Notes: generated by a model from the letters alone, not told the origin. A DNA stretch of 64,000 nucleotides from Embleya scabrispora (GCF_002024165.1 NZ_MWQN01000004.1:682001-746000), one strand, 5' to 3'. Counted from the first letter of the stretch, positions 34,310 to 43,438 are shown. Numbers and translations are program-made.

Positions 34310-35248
34310 ATGACCCTCGATGACCTCCGTATCTTCGTCGCGGTGTGCCGGGCCGGGAGCCTGAGCGCCGTCGCCCGGGACCTCTCGTGCACCCAGTCGG
34401 CGGTGAGCCAGCACGTGAAGCGGTTGGAACGGGAGACGAAAGTGCAACTCCTGGAGCGGCACCCGCGCGGCGTGGCCCCCACGGCGGCGGGTCGACTGCT
34501 GCACGCGGCGGCGGCCGACGGCATCGCCGGACTGGACGTGGCCCTGCGTCGACTCGACGAACTCGCGTGCGGCGAGGCGGGATCGGTCCGGGTCACCACG
34601 GGCGCGACGACCGTACGGCACTTCATGTCACAGGCGGTCGTCGCCTTCCGTAGCCGATATCCCCGGGCCAGTCTGGAGTTTCGCACCGAGACCTCCAGCC
34701 GCAGCTGCTTCGACGCGCTCGCCTCCAACACCCTCGACCTCGCCTGGATCACCGTCGGCGGCCCGATTCCCGGCATTCAACAGCGCTGCGTGGCCGAACT
34801 GCCCTGGGTGTTGGCGGTCCGGGCCGACGACCCGCTGGCCGAACGCACCCACATCGACGCGATCGACCTGGCCGGCATCCGCTACATACGACCGCCGGAG
34901 GACTCCTCCTCGCGGGCCCATCTCGACGCGGCCTTCACGAAACTGGACATCCGCATCCCGCCCGAATCGGGCGTCGCCGACTGGGACACCGCCATCCTGC
35001 TGGTCGAACTGGGCCTGGGACACGCCATCGTGCCCGCCCTGCCCGACCGGCGGGCGTCCGCCGACACCGATCCCGTGCGTTTCCTGCCCATCCCGGCCCT
35101 GCCCCGCCTGCCGGTGGGCTGGGCCGTACGCCGCTGGGACGACCTGACCCCCCTGGCCCGGGCCTTCGCCGACAGCGTCACCCTCACCGAAACCGGCCCG
35201 CGTGGTCGGCACACCACTGACCGAACGTACGGGCGGGCCGACCGGTGA
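34310..35248 (+). CDS. LysR-family transcriptional regulator
   Basis: 312 residues. The winged HTH is at the N-terminus (LRIFVAVCRAGSLSAVARDL, TQSAVSQHVKRLERETKVQLLER), followed by the two-lobed effector domain. It is divergent from the ketopantoate-reductase gene across 177 bp, the usual arrangement for a LysR activator and its target. The last 65 bp overlap the 3' end of the convergent NmrA-like gene, so the two antisense 3' ends share DNA. The C-terminal tail after residue ~300 is basic and variable. Confidence 0.9.
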   Translation: MTLDDLRIFVAVCRAGSLSAVARDLSCTQSAVSQHVKRLERETKVQLLERHPRGVAPTAAGRLLHAAAADGIAGLDVALRRLDELACGEAGSVRVTTGATTVRHFMSQAVVAFRSRYPRASLEFRTETSSRSCFDALASNTLDLAWITVGGPIPGIQQRCVAELPWVLAVRADDPLAERTHIDAIDLAGIRYIRPPEDSSSRAHLDAAFTKLDIRIPPESGVADWDTAILLVELGLGHAIVPALPDRRASADTDPVRFLPIPALPRLPVGWAVRRWDDLTPLARAFADSVTLTETGPRGRHTTDRTYGRADR

Positions 35249-35993
35249 CCCGTTCGACGGTGTCGACCACCGTGGAGGCGTCGACGGGCGGGTCGGCGTA
35301 CCAGCCGATCACGTAGTCCGCGTCCTCCCGGGACACACCGCCGGCCATCAGCCTGTCCACGGCCTGTTCGGGCGTGATCGCGACGAAGTCGATGTCGCGG
35401 GAGATCGACCGGGCCAGGATCGCGATGCGCTCGCGTGTGGTCAGCGCTTCGGGTCCGGTGAGGGTGTAGGCGCGTCCCGCGTGGCCGTCGTCGAGCAGGG
35501 CGGCCGCGGCCACCGCGCCGATGTCGGCCTCGTGCACCAGCGCGCTGGGGAAGTCGTACGGCTCGCGCACCACCCCCTCGGCCCGGATCGAGTCGATCCA
35601 GGTCAGGGTGTTGGACATGAACTCCTGCGGCTCCAGGCGCGTCCACTCCACCCCGGAGTCCGCCACGGCCTGCTCGACCGGCCCGACCCAACCGCCCCAC
35701 ACCACCGTGATGCGCCGTACACCCGCCTCGACCGCTCGCCGCACCAACTCCGGCCCGGTCTCGGCCGATCCCGCCGTCACCGTGACGTGCAGCCGATCCA
35801 CACCGTCGAGGGCGGCACCCAACCCCTCCGGCGACGTATGCGTCCCGGCCACCGTTTCGACCCCCGCCGGCAGCCTCCCCGCGGCCGCGACCGGATCACG
35901 CGTCAACGCCCGAACCTTCTCCCCTCGCCGAACCAACTCCGCAACCACATGCCGACCGGTGTTCCCGGTGGCACCCGTAACCAGCGTCGTCAC
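35184..35993 (-). CDS. NmrA-like NAD(P)-binding SDR
   Basis: 269 residues, GTG start after GAGAGGGG. MTTLVTGATGNTGRHVVAEL is the GxxGxxG dinucleotide site. No catalytic YxxxK, as in atypical SDRs such as NmrA/HSCARG sensors and isoflavone-reductase-like enzymes; EPQEFMSNTL and SALVHEADIGAVAAAALL are typical of the group. It may act as a redox sensor or quinone reductase. A MerR-type promoter lies just upstream (36019-36049). Confidence 0.88.
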   Translation of the reverse strand: MTTLVTGATGNTGRHVVAELVRRGEKVRALTRDPVAAAGRLPAGVETVAGTHTSPEGLGAALDGVDRLHVTVTAGSAETGPELVRRAVEAGVRRITVVWGGWVGPVEQAVADSGVEWTRLEPQEFMSNTLTWIDSIRAEGVVREPYDFPSALVHEADIGAVAAAALLDDGHAGRAYTLTGPEALTTRERIAILARSISRDIDFVAITPEQAVDRLMAGGVSREDADYVIGWYADPPVDASTVVDTVERVTGRPARTFGQWCADHAGRFR

Positions 35994-36018
35994 AGCCGAA
36001 CCCCTCTCGTTTCCCCGG

Positions 36019-36049
36019 ACGCTAGAAGTTCAACCCCACTTGAAGTCAA
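36019..36049 (-). promoter_or_regulatory. second MerR-type promoter (NmrA-like gene)
   Basis: Minus strand: -35 TTGACT (36044-36049), a 19-bp spacer, -10 TAGCGT (36019-36024). Within lies the dyad AGTTCAA-N6-TTGAAGT (36027-36046; perfect TTCAA/TTGAA core). The half-sites differ from those at 33066-33086, so a different MerR protein is expected. No merR gene is adjacent. Confidence 0.7.
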
Positions 36050-36089
36050 GCCACCCCACATCGAACCCGTCCGCCGCTATCGTGCGCAC

Positions 36090-36620
36090 ATGACCGACTC
36101 CGGCCGCCGGCCGCTTCTCTTTCTTGATGTCGACGGACCGCTCATACCGTTCGGCGCGTCGGCGGAGCAGTATCCGGATGGTTATCCCACCTACCGGCTC
36201 GTTTCCGAACGCCCGGATGCCTTTGCCAATCCGCTGTTGGCCAGGGTCGATCCCGCGCATGGTGCACGGTTGGCGGCACTGGGCTGTGACGTGGTGTGGG
36301 CGACCACGTGGATGCATGAGGCGAACGAGAGTGTGTCACCGCGGATCGGGCTTGCGCGGCTGCCCGTGGTGACGTGGCCGGAGTCGGTCGACGGCGACGC
36401 GCACGCCGAACGGGCCGGGTTGCACTGGAAGACCCGTGCTCTCGTCGCCTGGGCGGCGGGGCGGCCGTTCGTGTGGGTCGACGACGAGATCGGCGACGGC
36501 GATCGGGGCTGGGTGGCCGCTCACCATCCCGCGCCGGCCCTGTTGCACCGGGTCGACGCCGTACACGGGCTCACCGCGGCCGACTATGCGGTCCTGGGTG
36601 CGTGGGTGGCCGGCCTGTGA
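36090..36620 (+). CDS. HAD-like hydrolase
   Basis: 176 residues. LLFLDVDGPLIPFG carries the DxDG nucleophile motif; a Thr motif ATTWMHEAN and the acidic FVWVDDEIGD (metal-binding motif IV) follow, so the core is complete without a cap domain. It resembles small HAD proteins of Streptomyces of unknown substrate. Its ATG has no ribosome site, and TATCGT lies 6 bp upstream, so a leaderless transcript is possible. Its 3' end overlaps a truncated serine hydrolase on the other strand. Confidence 0.78.
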   Translation: MTDSGRRPLLFLDVDGPLIPFGASAEQYPDGYPTYRLVSERPDAFANPLLARVDPAHGARLAALGCDVVWATTWMHEANESVSPRIGLARLPVVTWPESVDGDAHAERAGLHWKTRALVAWAAGRPFVWVDDEIGDGDRGWVAAHHPAPALLHRVDAVHGLTAADYAVLGAWVAGL

Positions 36621-37189
36621 GCGTCGCCGGGGGAGTCGTGTTGCAGAATTCGGGTCCAGGTGTCGTAGCGGTGGTCCAGGAAGGTCTTGCCCAAGAGGTG
36701 CAGGTCGGGGTCGTCCGTGTAGTCCGCGACGCCGCCGGTGTGGTTGAGCAGTTGCCGCAGGGTGATGGTGCGGCCGTCGTTGCCGCGTCCGCGGACCAGG
36801 CCCGGCAGCCATGTCTCCACGCTGTCCGCGAGGCTCAGCCGGCCCTCGGCCTCCAGTTGCAGCAGGACCGTGGCGATGAACGGCTTGGAGATGCTGCCCA
36901 CCCGGAACCGGTTGACCGGGCGCGGTGGGCGGCCCGTGCGGAGGTCGGCGACACCGGCCGTCGCGCGCCAGACACCGTGCGCGTCCCGGGCCCGGACGAT
37001 GACGCCCGGCACACCCGACCGGAGCGCGAACTCCATGGCGGCCCGGGTCTGTTCGTGGCCGGCACCCGACGCGGCGGACCCGCCCGTCGCGGCGGCCGCG
37101 TCGCCGGCCGTCGAGGGCACGCCGGCCCCGACGGCGGCCATCGCCACGGCCGCGACCGCGGCGACCAGGGCCCTTCGTACCGTCCGCAT
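36584..37189 (-). pseudogene. truncated serine hydrolase (beta-lactamase/DD-peptidase fold)
   Basis: About 200 residues from ATG 37189 (GGAGG upstream). A signal peptide (RTVRRALVAAVAAVAMAAV) and the SxxK nucleophile motif GSISKPF are present, then LLNHTGGVADYTDDPD. Family homology stops at LGKTFLDHRYDTWT, just where the convergent HAD gene ends. The YxN and HxG motifs and about 200 C-terminal residues are missing. A deletion or rearrangement seems to have removed the 3' half, so activity is unlikely. Confidence 0.75.
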
Positions 37190-37416
37190 CGCCACCGCGG
37201 CCTCCTTCTCGCCGACCTCGTCCATCCTCCCCTGCCGACCGGCTCCGGATGACCCGATATCCCCGAAATCAACCCATTCGGGTCGCAACCGCGCCCCGCG
37301 CGCACGCGGACCCCGTTTTGGTCTAGACCTCTACCCGCTCATGCCGCACGCTGGGGGATGCACCGGCCCGGCTCGCCCGCTCGCGTCCCGTCACCGTCTC
37401 GACGGAAGGTTGCCCG

Positions 37417-38394
37417 ATGCGCATCCGTACCCTGTCGCTCGCCCTGGTGACCACCCTCGCCACCATGCTCGCGGCCGCCCCGCCCGGCCACACCGTCGCC
37501 TCCGCGACCGACCCGGTCGTGCTCGTGTCGACGTCGGCGCAGCTCAAGTCGGCGTTGGCCGCGGCCGTCCCGGGCGCCACCATCCGCCTCGCCGACGGCA
37601 CCTACACCGGCAACTTCCGTACCACCAGGGCCGGTCGCGCCGACGCCCGGATCACCCTCGTCGGCTCCGCGAACGCCGTACTGCGCACCGGTACCGGCGG
37701 CGGCAACGCCCTGCACCTCGACGGCGCCGGCTACTGGACCGTACGCGGCATCACCCTCACCCACGCCCAGAAGGGCATCATGATCGACGCCGCCCGCGGC
37801 GTGCTGGTGGACTCCGTCACCGTGCACGAACTCACCATGGAGGGAGTGCACTTCCGCAACTCCAGCAGCGACGGCGCGATCGTCGACTCACGGATCCACG
37901 ACACCGGCCGGGACAATCGCGGCATGGGCGAGGGCGTGTACGTCGGCACCGCCAACACGCTTGCCGACCGCAGCGATCGGGTGCAGATCCTGCGCAACGT
38001 GATCGGCCCCGACGTGCGCGGCGAGGCGGTGGACCTGAAGGAGGGCACCACCGGCGGCCGGGTCGCGGGCAACACCTTCGACGGCACGGGCCTGACCGGG
38101 AACAACTACGACGACTCGTGGGTCGACGTGAAGGGGAACGGCTACCTGATCGAGGGCAATACGGGCCGCGACTCCACGAACGACGGCTTCCAGGTGCACG
38201 CGCAGTTCCCGGGTTGGGGCTGCGGCACCGTCTTCCACGCCAACCGCGCCGACCTGACCGGCGCGACGGGCCCGGACCGACTCGCCATCCACGCCGTCTC
38301 GTACACCGCCGACTGCCCCACCACCGTCACCGCCGACAACACCGTCGTCGGCGGCAACGGCTTGGTCAACGCGGGCGTGCCGATCATCCCCTGA
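37417..38394 (+). CDS. secreted right-handed beta-helix protein (pectate-lyase-like)
   Basis: 325 residues with a signal peptide (RIRTLSLALVTTLATMLAA). The first repeat LKSALAAAVPGATIRLADGTY is the usual opening of parallel beta-helix polysaccharide lyases (chondroitinase B/alginate lyase-like). Later coils include YWTVRGITLTHAQKGIMID, GVLVDSVTVHELTMEGVHF and GYLIEGNTGRDSTNDGFQVH. Two Cys (GWGCGTV and TADCPTT) may form a disulfide. It probably binds or cleaves an acidic polysaccharide outside the cell. The catalytic residues of named families cannot be fixed. Confidence 0.85.
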   Translation: MRIRTLSLALVTTLATMLAAAPPGHTVASATDPVVLVSTSAQLKSALAAAVPGATIRLADGTYTGNFRTTRAGRADARITLVGSANAVLRTGTGGGNALHLDGAGYWTVRGITLTHAQKGIMIDAARGVLVDSVTVHELTMEGVHFRNSSSDGAIVDSRIHDTGRDNRGMGEGVYVGTANTLADRSDRVQILRNVIGPDVRGEAVDLKEGTTGGRVAGNTFDGTGLTGNNYDDSWVDVKGNGYLIEGNTGRDSTNDGFQVHAQFPGWGCGTVFHANRADLTGATGPDRLAIHAVSYTADCPTTVTADNTVVGGNGLVNAGVPIIP

Positions 38395-38399
38395 CCCGC

Positions 38400-39233
38400 T
38401 CACGGGCGGGGCCCGCGTTTGCGGACGGCCCGCTCCGCCGCCGGGATCCGGTGGTGGATGTCCGCGAGCATCGTGTGCATCGCGATCCGGAAGATCTCCG
38501 CCTGGTGCGTGTCCAGGAACGAGGTGTGGCCGAACACCTCCAAGGCGACCAGGCCGTGCATGTGCCCCCAGGCGCTCAGGATGATGGCGACGGCGGGCGG
38601 CGGCAGTGTGCCCAGCCCGTCCGGTGGCAGCCGCTCCAACTCCTCGCGCAGCGCCGGCGACAGCGGCGGGATGTCGGCGGCGGCCAGCTGCTCCGCGGTC
38701 ACCCCGCCGAACAGCTCGCGCTCGAAGATCGCGCTCATCCGGCGGACGGCCCGGGTGGTCGGACCGTCGGTGGGCGCCGCGTAGTGGCGTAGCGGCGCCC
38801 CGTAGATCAACTGGAACCGCTCCGGGTTGGCGACGGCCCACCGGCGGTAGCCCTCCGCCGCCGCCACCATGCGCGACAGGCCCGGCTCGGCCACCGCGTC
38901 CACCGCGACCTGTACCGCGTCGGCGAGGTCGTCGTACGCCTTGGTGATGAGCGCGGTGACGAGGTCGTCGCGGCTCGGGAAGTAGTGGTAGAGCGCCTGC
39001 ACGGTCATCCCCAGGCTGCGGGCGACCGCACGCAGCGACAACGAGTGCGGTCCCTCCCGCCCGATGTGGTCCTCGGCGGCGCTCAGGATCTCCCGCACCG
39101 CGACGGCCCGACGCCGCTCCCGCAGCGTGAGCGGCGCGGGCTCCGGCGCGGACTCCGGCGCGGGCTCAGGCGCAGGCGGCCCGGACGACGCGGGCGGCGT
39201 GGGCACGGTCGATCCGGCTTCGACTGGAGACAT
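38400..39233 (-). CDS. TetR-family regulator with WHG-type C-terminal domain
   Basis: 277 residues. A Pro/Ala/Glu N-terminal extension (APEPAPESAPEPAP, encoded by near-repeats of GCTCCGGCGCGG) precedes the HTH SLRAVARSLGMTVQALYHYF. The C-terminal part with ALEVFGHTSFLDT is the WHG/TetR_C_13 type. It is divergent from the MMPL transporter (240 bp apart) and likely represses it. An IR AAGAAA-N17-TTTCTT lies between them but is weak. Confidence 0.88.
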   Translation of the reverse strand: MSPVEAGSTVPTPPASSGPPAPEPAPESAPEPAPLTLRERRRAVAVREILSAAEDHIGREGPHSLSLRAVARSLGMTVQALYHYFPSRDDLVTALITKAYDDLADAVQVAVDAVAEPGLSRMVAAAEGYRRWAVANPERFQLIYGAPLRHYAAPTDGPTTRAVRRMSAIFERELFGGVTAEQLAAADIPPLSPALREELERLPPDGLGTLPPPAVAIILSAWGHMHGLVALEVFGHTSFLDTHQAEIFRIAMHTMLADIHHRIPAAERAVRKRGPRP

Positions 39234-39473
39234 GCGACGACCTTACGACGAAGGTTCCGGCACGCCACGACCCGGGCGCACCCTGTGAAGAAAATCTGAC
39301 ACTGCCAAAGTTTCTTGTACCTCACTAGGGTCGTCAAGGGCGACGGGGAGAGCGGAAGCACCTCCCCGCCCGGACCCGAACACCGCCGATGGGCCGACCC
39401 GCCCACGCGCGCCGCGACCGGCGCATTTCCGGTCTTTTCTGTTGTTTATGGCAAGAGCCCAAGGAGACAACCC

Positions 39474-41717
39474 GTGTTTGAACGCATAGCCGAACTCACG
39501 GTTCGCCGGCCGAAATTGGTACTCGTCGTCGCGGGTCTGCTCGTGGTGCTGATGGGCGTCCTGGGCGCCGGCGCGTTCGGCAAACTGCTGAGCGGGGGCG
39601 GGTTCGACGATTCGGCCTCCGAGTCCACCCGCGCCAAACAGGTCATCGACAAGAAGTTCGGCGGCGAGACCAATCTGGTCCTGCTGGTCCGCGCCCCCGA
39701 CGGCGGCGTCGACGGCCCCGCGGCCAAGCAGGGCGGGCAGACCCTGGTCGCCGACCTCAAAAAGGAGAAACACCTCGACAACGTGATCTCCTACTGGGAC
39801 GCGGGCATCCCGGAACTGCGCTCCAAAGACGGCCGGCAGGCCATGGTGCTCGCCCATGTCAAGGGCGACGACAGCGAGCGCGCGGAGAACGTCAAGGGCA
39901 TCCTCGAGCACTACACCGGGCGGTACGGTCCCGGGCTCACCATCCGGGCCGGCGGCGCCGGCGCCGTCGGCGACGAGTTGTCCGAGCAGGTGGTGAAGGA
40001 CCTCGTCCTGGCCGAGGCGATCGCCGTACCGCTGACCCTGCTCCTGCTCCTCGTCGTCTTCGGCAGCGTGGTCGCGGCGCTGCTGCCGCTGGTCATCGGG
40101 ACCGTCGCGGTCGTCGGCACGTTCGCCGAACTCGCCGTCCTCGGCGGCCTCACCGACGTCTCGGTCTTCGCGATCAACCTGACCACGGCCCTGGGCCTCG
40201 GCCTCGGTATCGACTACGCCCTGTTGATGATCAGCCGATTCCGCGAACACCTCGCGGCCGGGGCGGAGGTGGACGAGGCCGTCCGGCACACCGTGCGCAC
40301 CGCGGGCCGTACGGTCGCGTTCTCCGCCGCCACGGTCGCCGCCGCGCTCGCCTCACTCCTGGTCTTCCCGCAGTTCTTCCTCCGCTCGTTCGCCTACGCC
40401 GGCGTCGGAGTGATCATCGTCGCCGCGGTCGCCACCCTGTTCGTGATGCCCGCGCTGCTCGCCCTCCTGGGACACCGGGTCAACAGCGGCCGCATGCCGT
40501 GGGCGAGGTTCGACCGCCCCGCCTCCGCCCGCACGCCCCTGTGGGGACGGATCGCCGGCACCGTCATGCGGCGTCCCGCGCTCACCGCGATTCCGGTGCT
40601 CGCCGTACTGCTGCTGGCCGCGAGCCCGCTGCTCGGCATCACCTTCGGCACGGCCGACGAACGGGTGCTGCCCGAGGACGCGCAGAGCCGGGAGGTCTCG
40701 GCCGCGCTGCGGGCGGACTTCGACGGCAACGACGCCGCGGCCGTACACATCGTCGTCGACGGTCCGGTGACCGAGGGCCCGTTGGCGGCGTACGCGAGCG
40801 AGTTGTCCCGGCACAGGGACGTGGTCCGCGTCGCGACCTCCACCGGCACGTACATCGGCGGCCGGCCCGCCGCGCCCGGCGCCGGCAACCCGGCTCTGGG
40901 CCGCCCGGACGCCCAACGCATCGACGTGGTGAGCGCCCTGGCCCCCAAGTCGGACGCCGCTCAGGACCTGGTCGCCGACGTACGGGCGGTCACGCCGCCT
41001 CCGGGAACCCACCCGCTGGTCAGCGGCACCGACGCCGAACTGGTCGACTCCAAGGACTCGATCGGCGGCCGACTCCCCCTCGCGATCGCCCTGGTCGCCG
41101 TCACCACCTTCCTCCTGCTCTTCCTGTTCACCGGCAGCGTCGTACAACCGCTGCGCGCACTGCTCCTGAACATGATCAGCCTGGGCGCGGCCCTGGGCGC
41201 GATGACCTGGATGTTCCAGGACGGTCACCTCGCCTCCCTGTTCGGCTTCACCCCGCAGCCGATGGACACGTCGATGACCGTGCTGATGTTCTGCATCGCC
41301 TTCGGCCTGTCGATGGACTACGAGGTGTTCGTGCTCAGCCGGATCAAGGAACTGCACGACGAGGGCAAGGACACCGAGTCCGCCGTGGTCGACGGCCTCG
41401 GCCACACGGGACGCATCGTCAGCGCCGCGGCCGCGCTGCTCGCGGTCAGCTTCTTCGCCTTCGGGACGGCCGAGATCAGCTTCATGCAGATGTTCGGCAT
41501 GGGTACCGGGCTGGCCATCCTGATCGACGCGATCGCCGTGCGGGGCGTGCTGGTCCCCGTCGCGATGCGGCTGCTGGGCCGCTCGGCCTGGTACGCGCCC
41601 GGCCCGCTGCGCAGGTTCCACGACCGCTTCGGCCTGAGCGAAGGCGGCCCGGCGCCGGCGGCCGCGCCGAAGCCCCCGGTCGGCGCGGTCATCGAGAAGG
41701 ACACGGCGGGCGTCTGA
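39474..41717 (+). CDS. MMPL-family (RND superfamily) membrane transporter
   Basis: 747 residues, GTG at 39474 with AAGGAGA. Two repeated halves, each with a periplasmic loop after the first helix and five more membrane segments. Signatures: GLGLGIDYALLMISRFRE in the first half and FGLSMDYEVFVLSRIKE in the second, the Asp-Tyr pairs of the proton relay. MMPL proteins export lipids, siderophores or antibiotics. Its TetR neighbour suggests induction by a substrate. A strong 19-bp hairpin terminator follows. Confidence 0.93.
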   Translation: MFERIAELTVRRPKLVLVVAGLLVVLMGVLGAGAFGKLLSGGGFDDSASESTRAKQVIDKKFGGETNLVLLVRAPDGGVDGPAAKQGGQTLVADLKKEKHLDNVISYWDAGIPELRSKDGRQAMVLAHVKGDDSERAENVKGILEHYTGRYGPGLTIRAGGAGAVGDELSEQVVKDLVLAEAIAVPLTLLLLLVVFGSVVAALLPLVIGTVAVVGTFAELAVLGGLTDVSVFAINLTTALGLGLGIDYALLMISRFREHLAAGAEVDEAVRHTVRTAGRTVAFSAATVAAALASLLVFPQFFLRSFAYAGVGVIIVAAVATLFVMPALLALLGHRVNSGRMPWARFDRPASARTPLWGRIAGTVMRRPALTAIPVLAVLLLAASPLLGITFGTADERVLPEDAQSREVSAALRADFDGNDAAAVHIVVDGPVTEGPLAAYASELSRHRDVVRVATSTGTYIGGRPAAPGAGNPALGRPDAQRIDVVSALAPKSDAAQDLVADVRAVTPPPGTHPLVSGTDAELVDSKDSIGGRLPLAIALVAVTTFLLLFLFTGSVVQPLRALLLNMISLGAALGAMTWMFQDGHLASLFGFTPQPMDTSMTVLMFCIAFGLSMDYEVFVLSRIKELHDEGKDTESAVVDGLGHTGRIVSAAAALLAVSFFAFGTAEISFMQMFGMGTGLAILIDAIAVRGVLVPVAMRLLGRSAWYAPGPLRRFHDRFGLSEGGPAPAAAPKPPVGAVIEKDTAGV

Positions 41718-41729
41718 CACACCGGTGCG

Positions 41730-41771
41730 GGCAACGGGCCGGGGCGCGGACACGCGCCCCGGCCCGTTGCC
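41730..41771 (+). terminator. 19-bp perfect hairpin after the MMPL gene
   Basis: GGCAACGGGCCGGGGCGCG pairs without mismatch to CGCGCCCCGGCCCGTTGCC around GACA, 12 bp past the stop codon. No T-run. The longest perfect stem noticed in the window. Confidence 0.85.
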
Positions 41772-41783
41772 GCGTCCGCTTCG

Positions 41784-41837
41784 CGCCTTGCGCGTACGGC
41801 AACCCGTCTCGGCATCGCCTTGCGCATCCGGCAACCC
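41784..41837 (+). repeat. imperfect 22-bp direct repeat
   Basis: The two copies (41784-41805, 41816-41837) both begin CGCCTTGCGC and end CGGCAACCC and differ at two positions, with 10 bp between. They lie between the MMPL terminator and the methyltransferase start and may carry promoter or regulator sites. Confidence 0.7.
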
Positions 41838-41875
41838 ATCGGGTCAACGGCACACGATCCGCCTAGCGTGACGGC

Positions 41876-42829
41876 ATGACCCACCCCGCACCCCACGGCG
41901 CGCACACCGCCCCCGCACACGAACACGTCGAGGCCGACCTCACCGAGACCCTCGACCTGGACGCGGAAGTCCTCGCCGAGCACATCGAGGCCGTCATCGC
42001 GTCACTGCCACCGGGTACCGACCCCCGCCACATCGTGGACCTGGGCTGCGGAACCGGCGCCGGTACGCTCGCCCTGCTCCGGCGCTTCCCGAACTCCCGG
42101 GTGACGGCCGTCGACTCCGCCCCCGCCCACCTGGATCGCCTGCGGGACAGGGCGGTCGCCGACGGCGTGGACGAGCGTCTGCGCATCGTGCGGGCCGACC
42201 TCGACGCCCCCGCCCCGCCCGACCTCGGCCACCCGGATCTGGTCTGGGCGTCCGCCTCGATGCACCACATGAGCGACCCTGATCGGACCCTGCGCCAGGT
42301 CCGCGAACTGCTGTCCCCGGGCGGTCTGTTCGTCATGATCGAACTGGCCGCCTTCCCCCGCTTCCTCCCCCCTGCGGCCCCGGCGGACAGCCCCGGCCTC
42401 GAAGACCGCTGCCACGCCGCGGTCGACCGGCAACACGCGGCGATGACCTCCCACCGGGGTGCGGATTGGGCCCCCAAGCTCACCGCGGCCGGCTTCGCCA
42501 TCGAATCCGAACACACCCGAACGCTGCACGTGCCCGCGTCGCGAAACCCGGCGGTGACCCGCTACGCCCACACCACCTTTACCGGCCTGCGCACCCGGAT
42601 CGGCCGGCTCCTGACCCCCGAGGACCGCACGGCCCTGGACCGCCTCCTCGATCCCGACTCGCCCCGAAGCCTGCACCACCGCGAGGATCTGGCCCTGCAG
42701 ACCCGGCGCACGACCTGGACCGCCCGCGTCGGCCGACCCCGCGCCGGCAACCCCGATCCCTCGCCACTTCCAAGCAATGCGAAAGTACCGACGCCGGGAG
42801 TTCGTCCCGACGACATCCGCCCGCAATAG
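41876..42829 (+). CDS. class I SAM-dependent methyltransferase
   Basis: 317 residues. Motif I is IVDLGCGTGAGTLALL (about 53-68), the acidic motif II AVDSAPAHL and the ASASMHHMSDPD / LLSPGGLFVMIELAAFP blocks are clear. It belongs to the broad Methyltransf_25/12-like group. The long C-terminal segment (about 240-317) is rich in Arg/Pro and unremarkable. Substrate unknown. It follows the MMPL gene by 158 bp on the same strand, after a terminator, so it probably has its own promoter. Confidence 0.86.
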   Translation: MTHPAPHGAHTAPAHEHVEADLTETLDLDAEVLAEHIEAVIASLPPGTDPRHIVDLGCGTGAGTLALLRRFPNSRVTAVDSAPAHLDRLRDRAVADGVDERLRIVRADLDAPAPPDLGHPDLVWASASMHHMSDPDRTLRQVRELLSPGGLFVMIELAAFPRFLPPAAPADSPGLEDRCHAAVDRQHAAMTSHRGADWAPKLTAAGFAIESEHTRTLHVPASRNPAVTRYAHTTFTGLRTRIGRLLTPEDRTALDRLLDPDSPRSLHHREDLALQTRRTTWTARVGRPRAGNPDPSPLPSNAKVPTPGVRPDDIRPQ

Positions 42830-42840
42830 CGACCCGCACA

Positions 42841-42939
42841 AATGCGATCCTTCTCTTCGACGCGCGCGATCGGGATAAAGATCGGATCGTATCCAAAGCC
42901 GTTTCCGCCGCCCGACAATTCCGAAGCGGACCGAATCAT
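42841..42939 (-). pseudogene. remnant of an RdgB/Ham1-type XTP/dITP pyrophosphatase
   Basis: A short stretch reads GGGNGFGYDPIFIP followed by RVEEKDRI. GFGYDPIF and EEKxxI are the two most conserved blocks of RdgB-type inosine-triphosphate pyrophosphatases, here closer together than normal. Nothing of the rest (about 190 residues) is present. Base composition is notably AT-richer than neighbours. Best read as a decayed fragment in the 192-bp gap before lsr2; chance similarity is possible. Confidence 0.45.
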
Positions 42940-43021
42940 CTGATCTCCCGGCCGCCGGGTAGGCGACGTGGACCCCCTTTCCGTTACGATCAGCCCGCTC
43001 CCAGGAAGGGGATTCTCACCA

Positions 43022-43354
43022 ATGGCTCAGCGCGTAGTCACGCTCTACACGGATGACATCACCGGCAACGAGGGTGAAGACATCGCAACGCATACCTTCG
43101 GCTTGGATGGCGTCACCTACGAGATCGACCTCGGCCAGGACACCTACCAGCAACTGCTGGACGCCCTCGGCCCGTATTTCCACGCCGGCCGCAAGACCGG
43201 CACGTCGCGCCGCACCGCCGTCAAGGCGCACAGGACCGGCGACGGCCCGGACCCGGTGAAGGTCAGGGAGTGGGCCAAGGCACAGGGCATCGACATCAAC
43301 GCCCGCGGCCGGGTACCGGGTGACATCGTGGCGAAGTACCAGGCGGCGCACTGA
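43022..43354 (+). CDS. lsr2: Lsr2-family nucleoid-associated protein
   Basis: 110 residues from ATG 43022 (AGGAAGGGG upstream). The N-terminal dimerisation domain MAQRVVTLYTDDITGNEGED and THTFGLDGVTYEIDL, and the C-terminal DNA-binding domain VREWAKAQGIDINARGRVPGDIV with the RGR minor-groove hook, are both complete. Lsr2 bridges AT-rich DNA and silences horizontally acquired genes in actinobacteria. Streptomyces usually carry two paralogues (Lsr2 and LsrL); which this is cannot be said. A compound hairpin terminator follows. Confidence 0.94.
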   Translation: MAQRVVTLYTDDITGNEGEDIATHTFGLDGVTYEIDLGQDTYQQLLDALGPYFHAGRKTGTSRRTAVKAHRTGDGPDPVKVREWAKAQGIDINARGRVPGDIVAKYQAAH

Positions 43355-43387
43355 CCGGAACGCGCACACTCGGACACGGGCCGAGCC

Positions 43388-43438
43388 CGGTGCGGAGGCG
43401 CGCGCGGGCGCCACGGGGCGCCCCCGGCCTCCGCACCG
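43388..43438 (+). terminator. nested hairpin after lsr2
   Basis: Outer 12-bp stem CGGTGCGGAGGC / GCCTCCGCACCG (43388-43399, 43427-43438) encloses an inner 7-bp stem GGGCGCC / GGCGCCC (43406-43412, 43417-43423). Confidence 0.75.

Noticed and set aside
39288-39316. AAGAAA-N17-TTTCTT inverted repeat between TetR and MMPL genes
   Set aside because: Arms are only 6 bp with a 17-bp gap; not convincing as the TetR operator.
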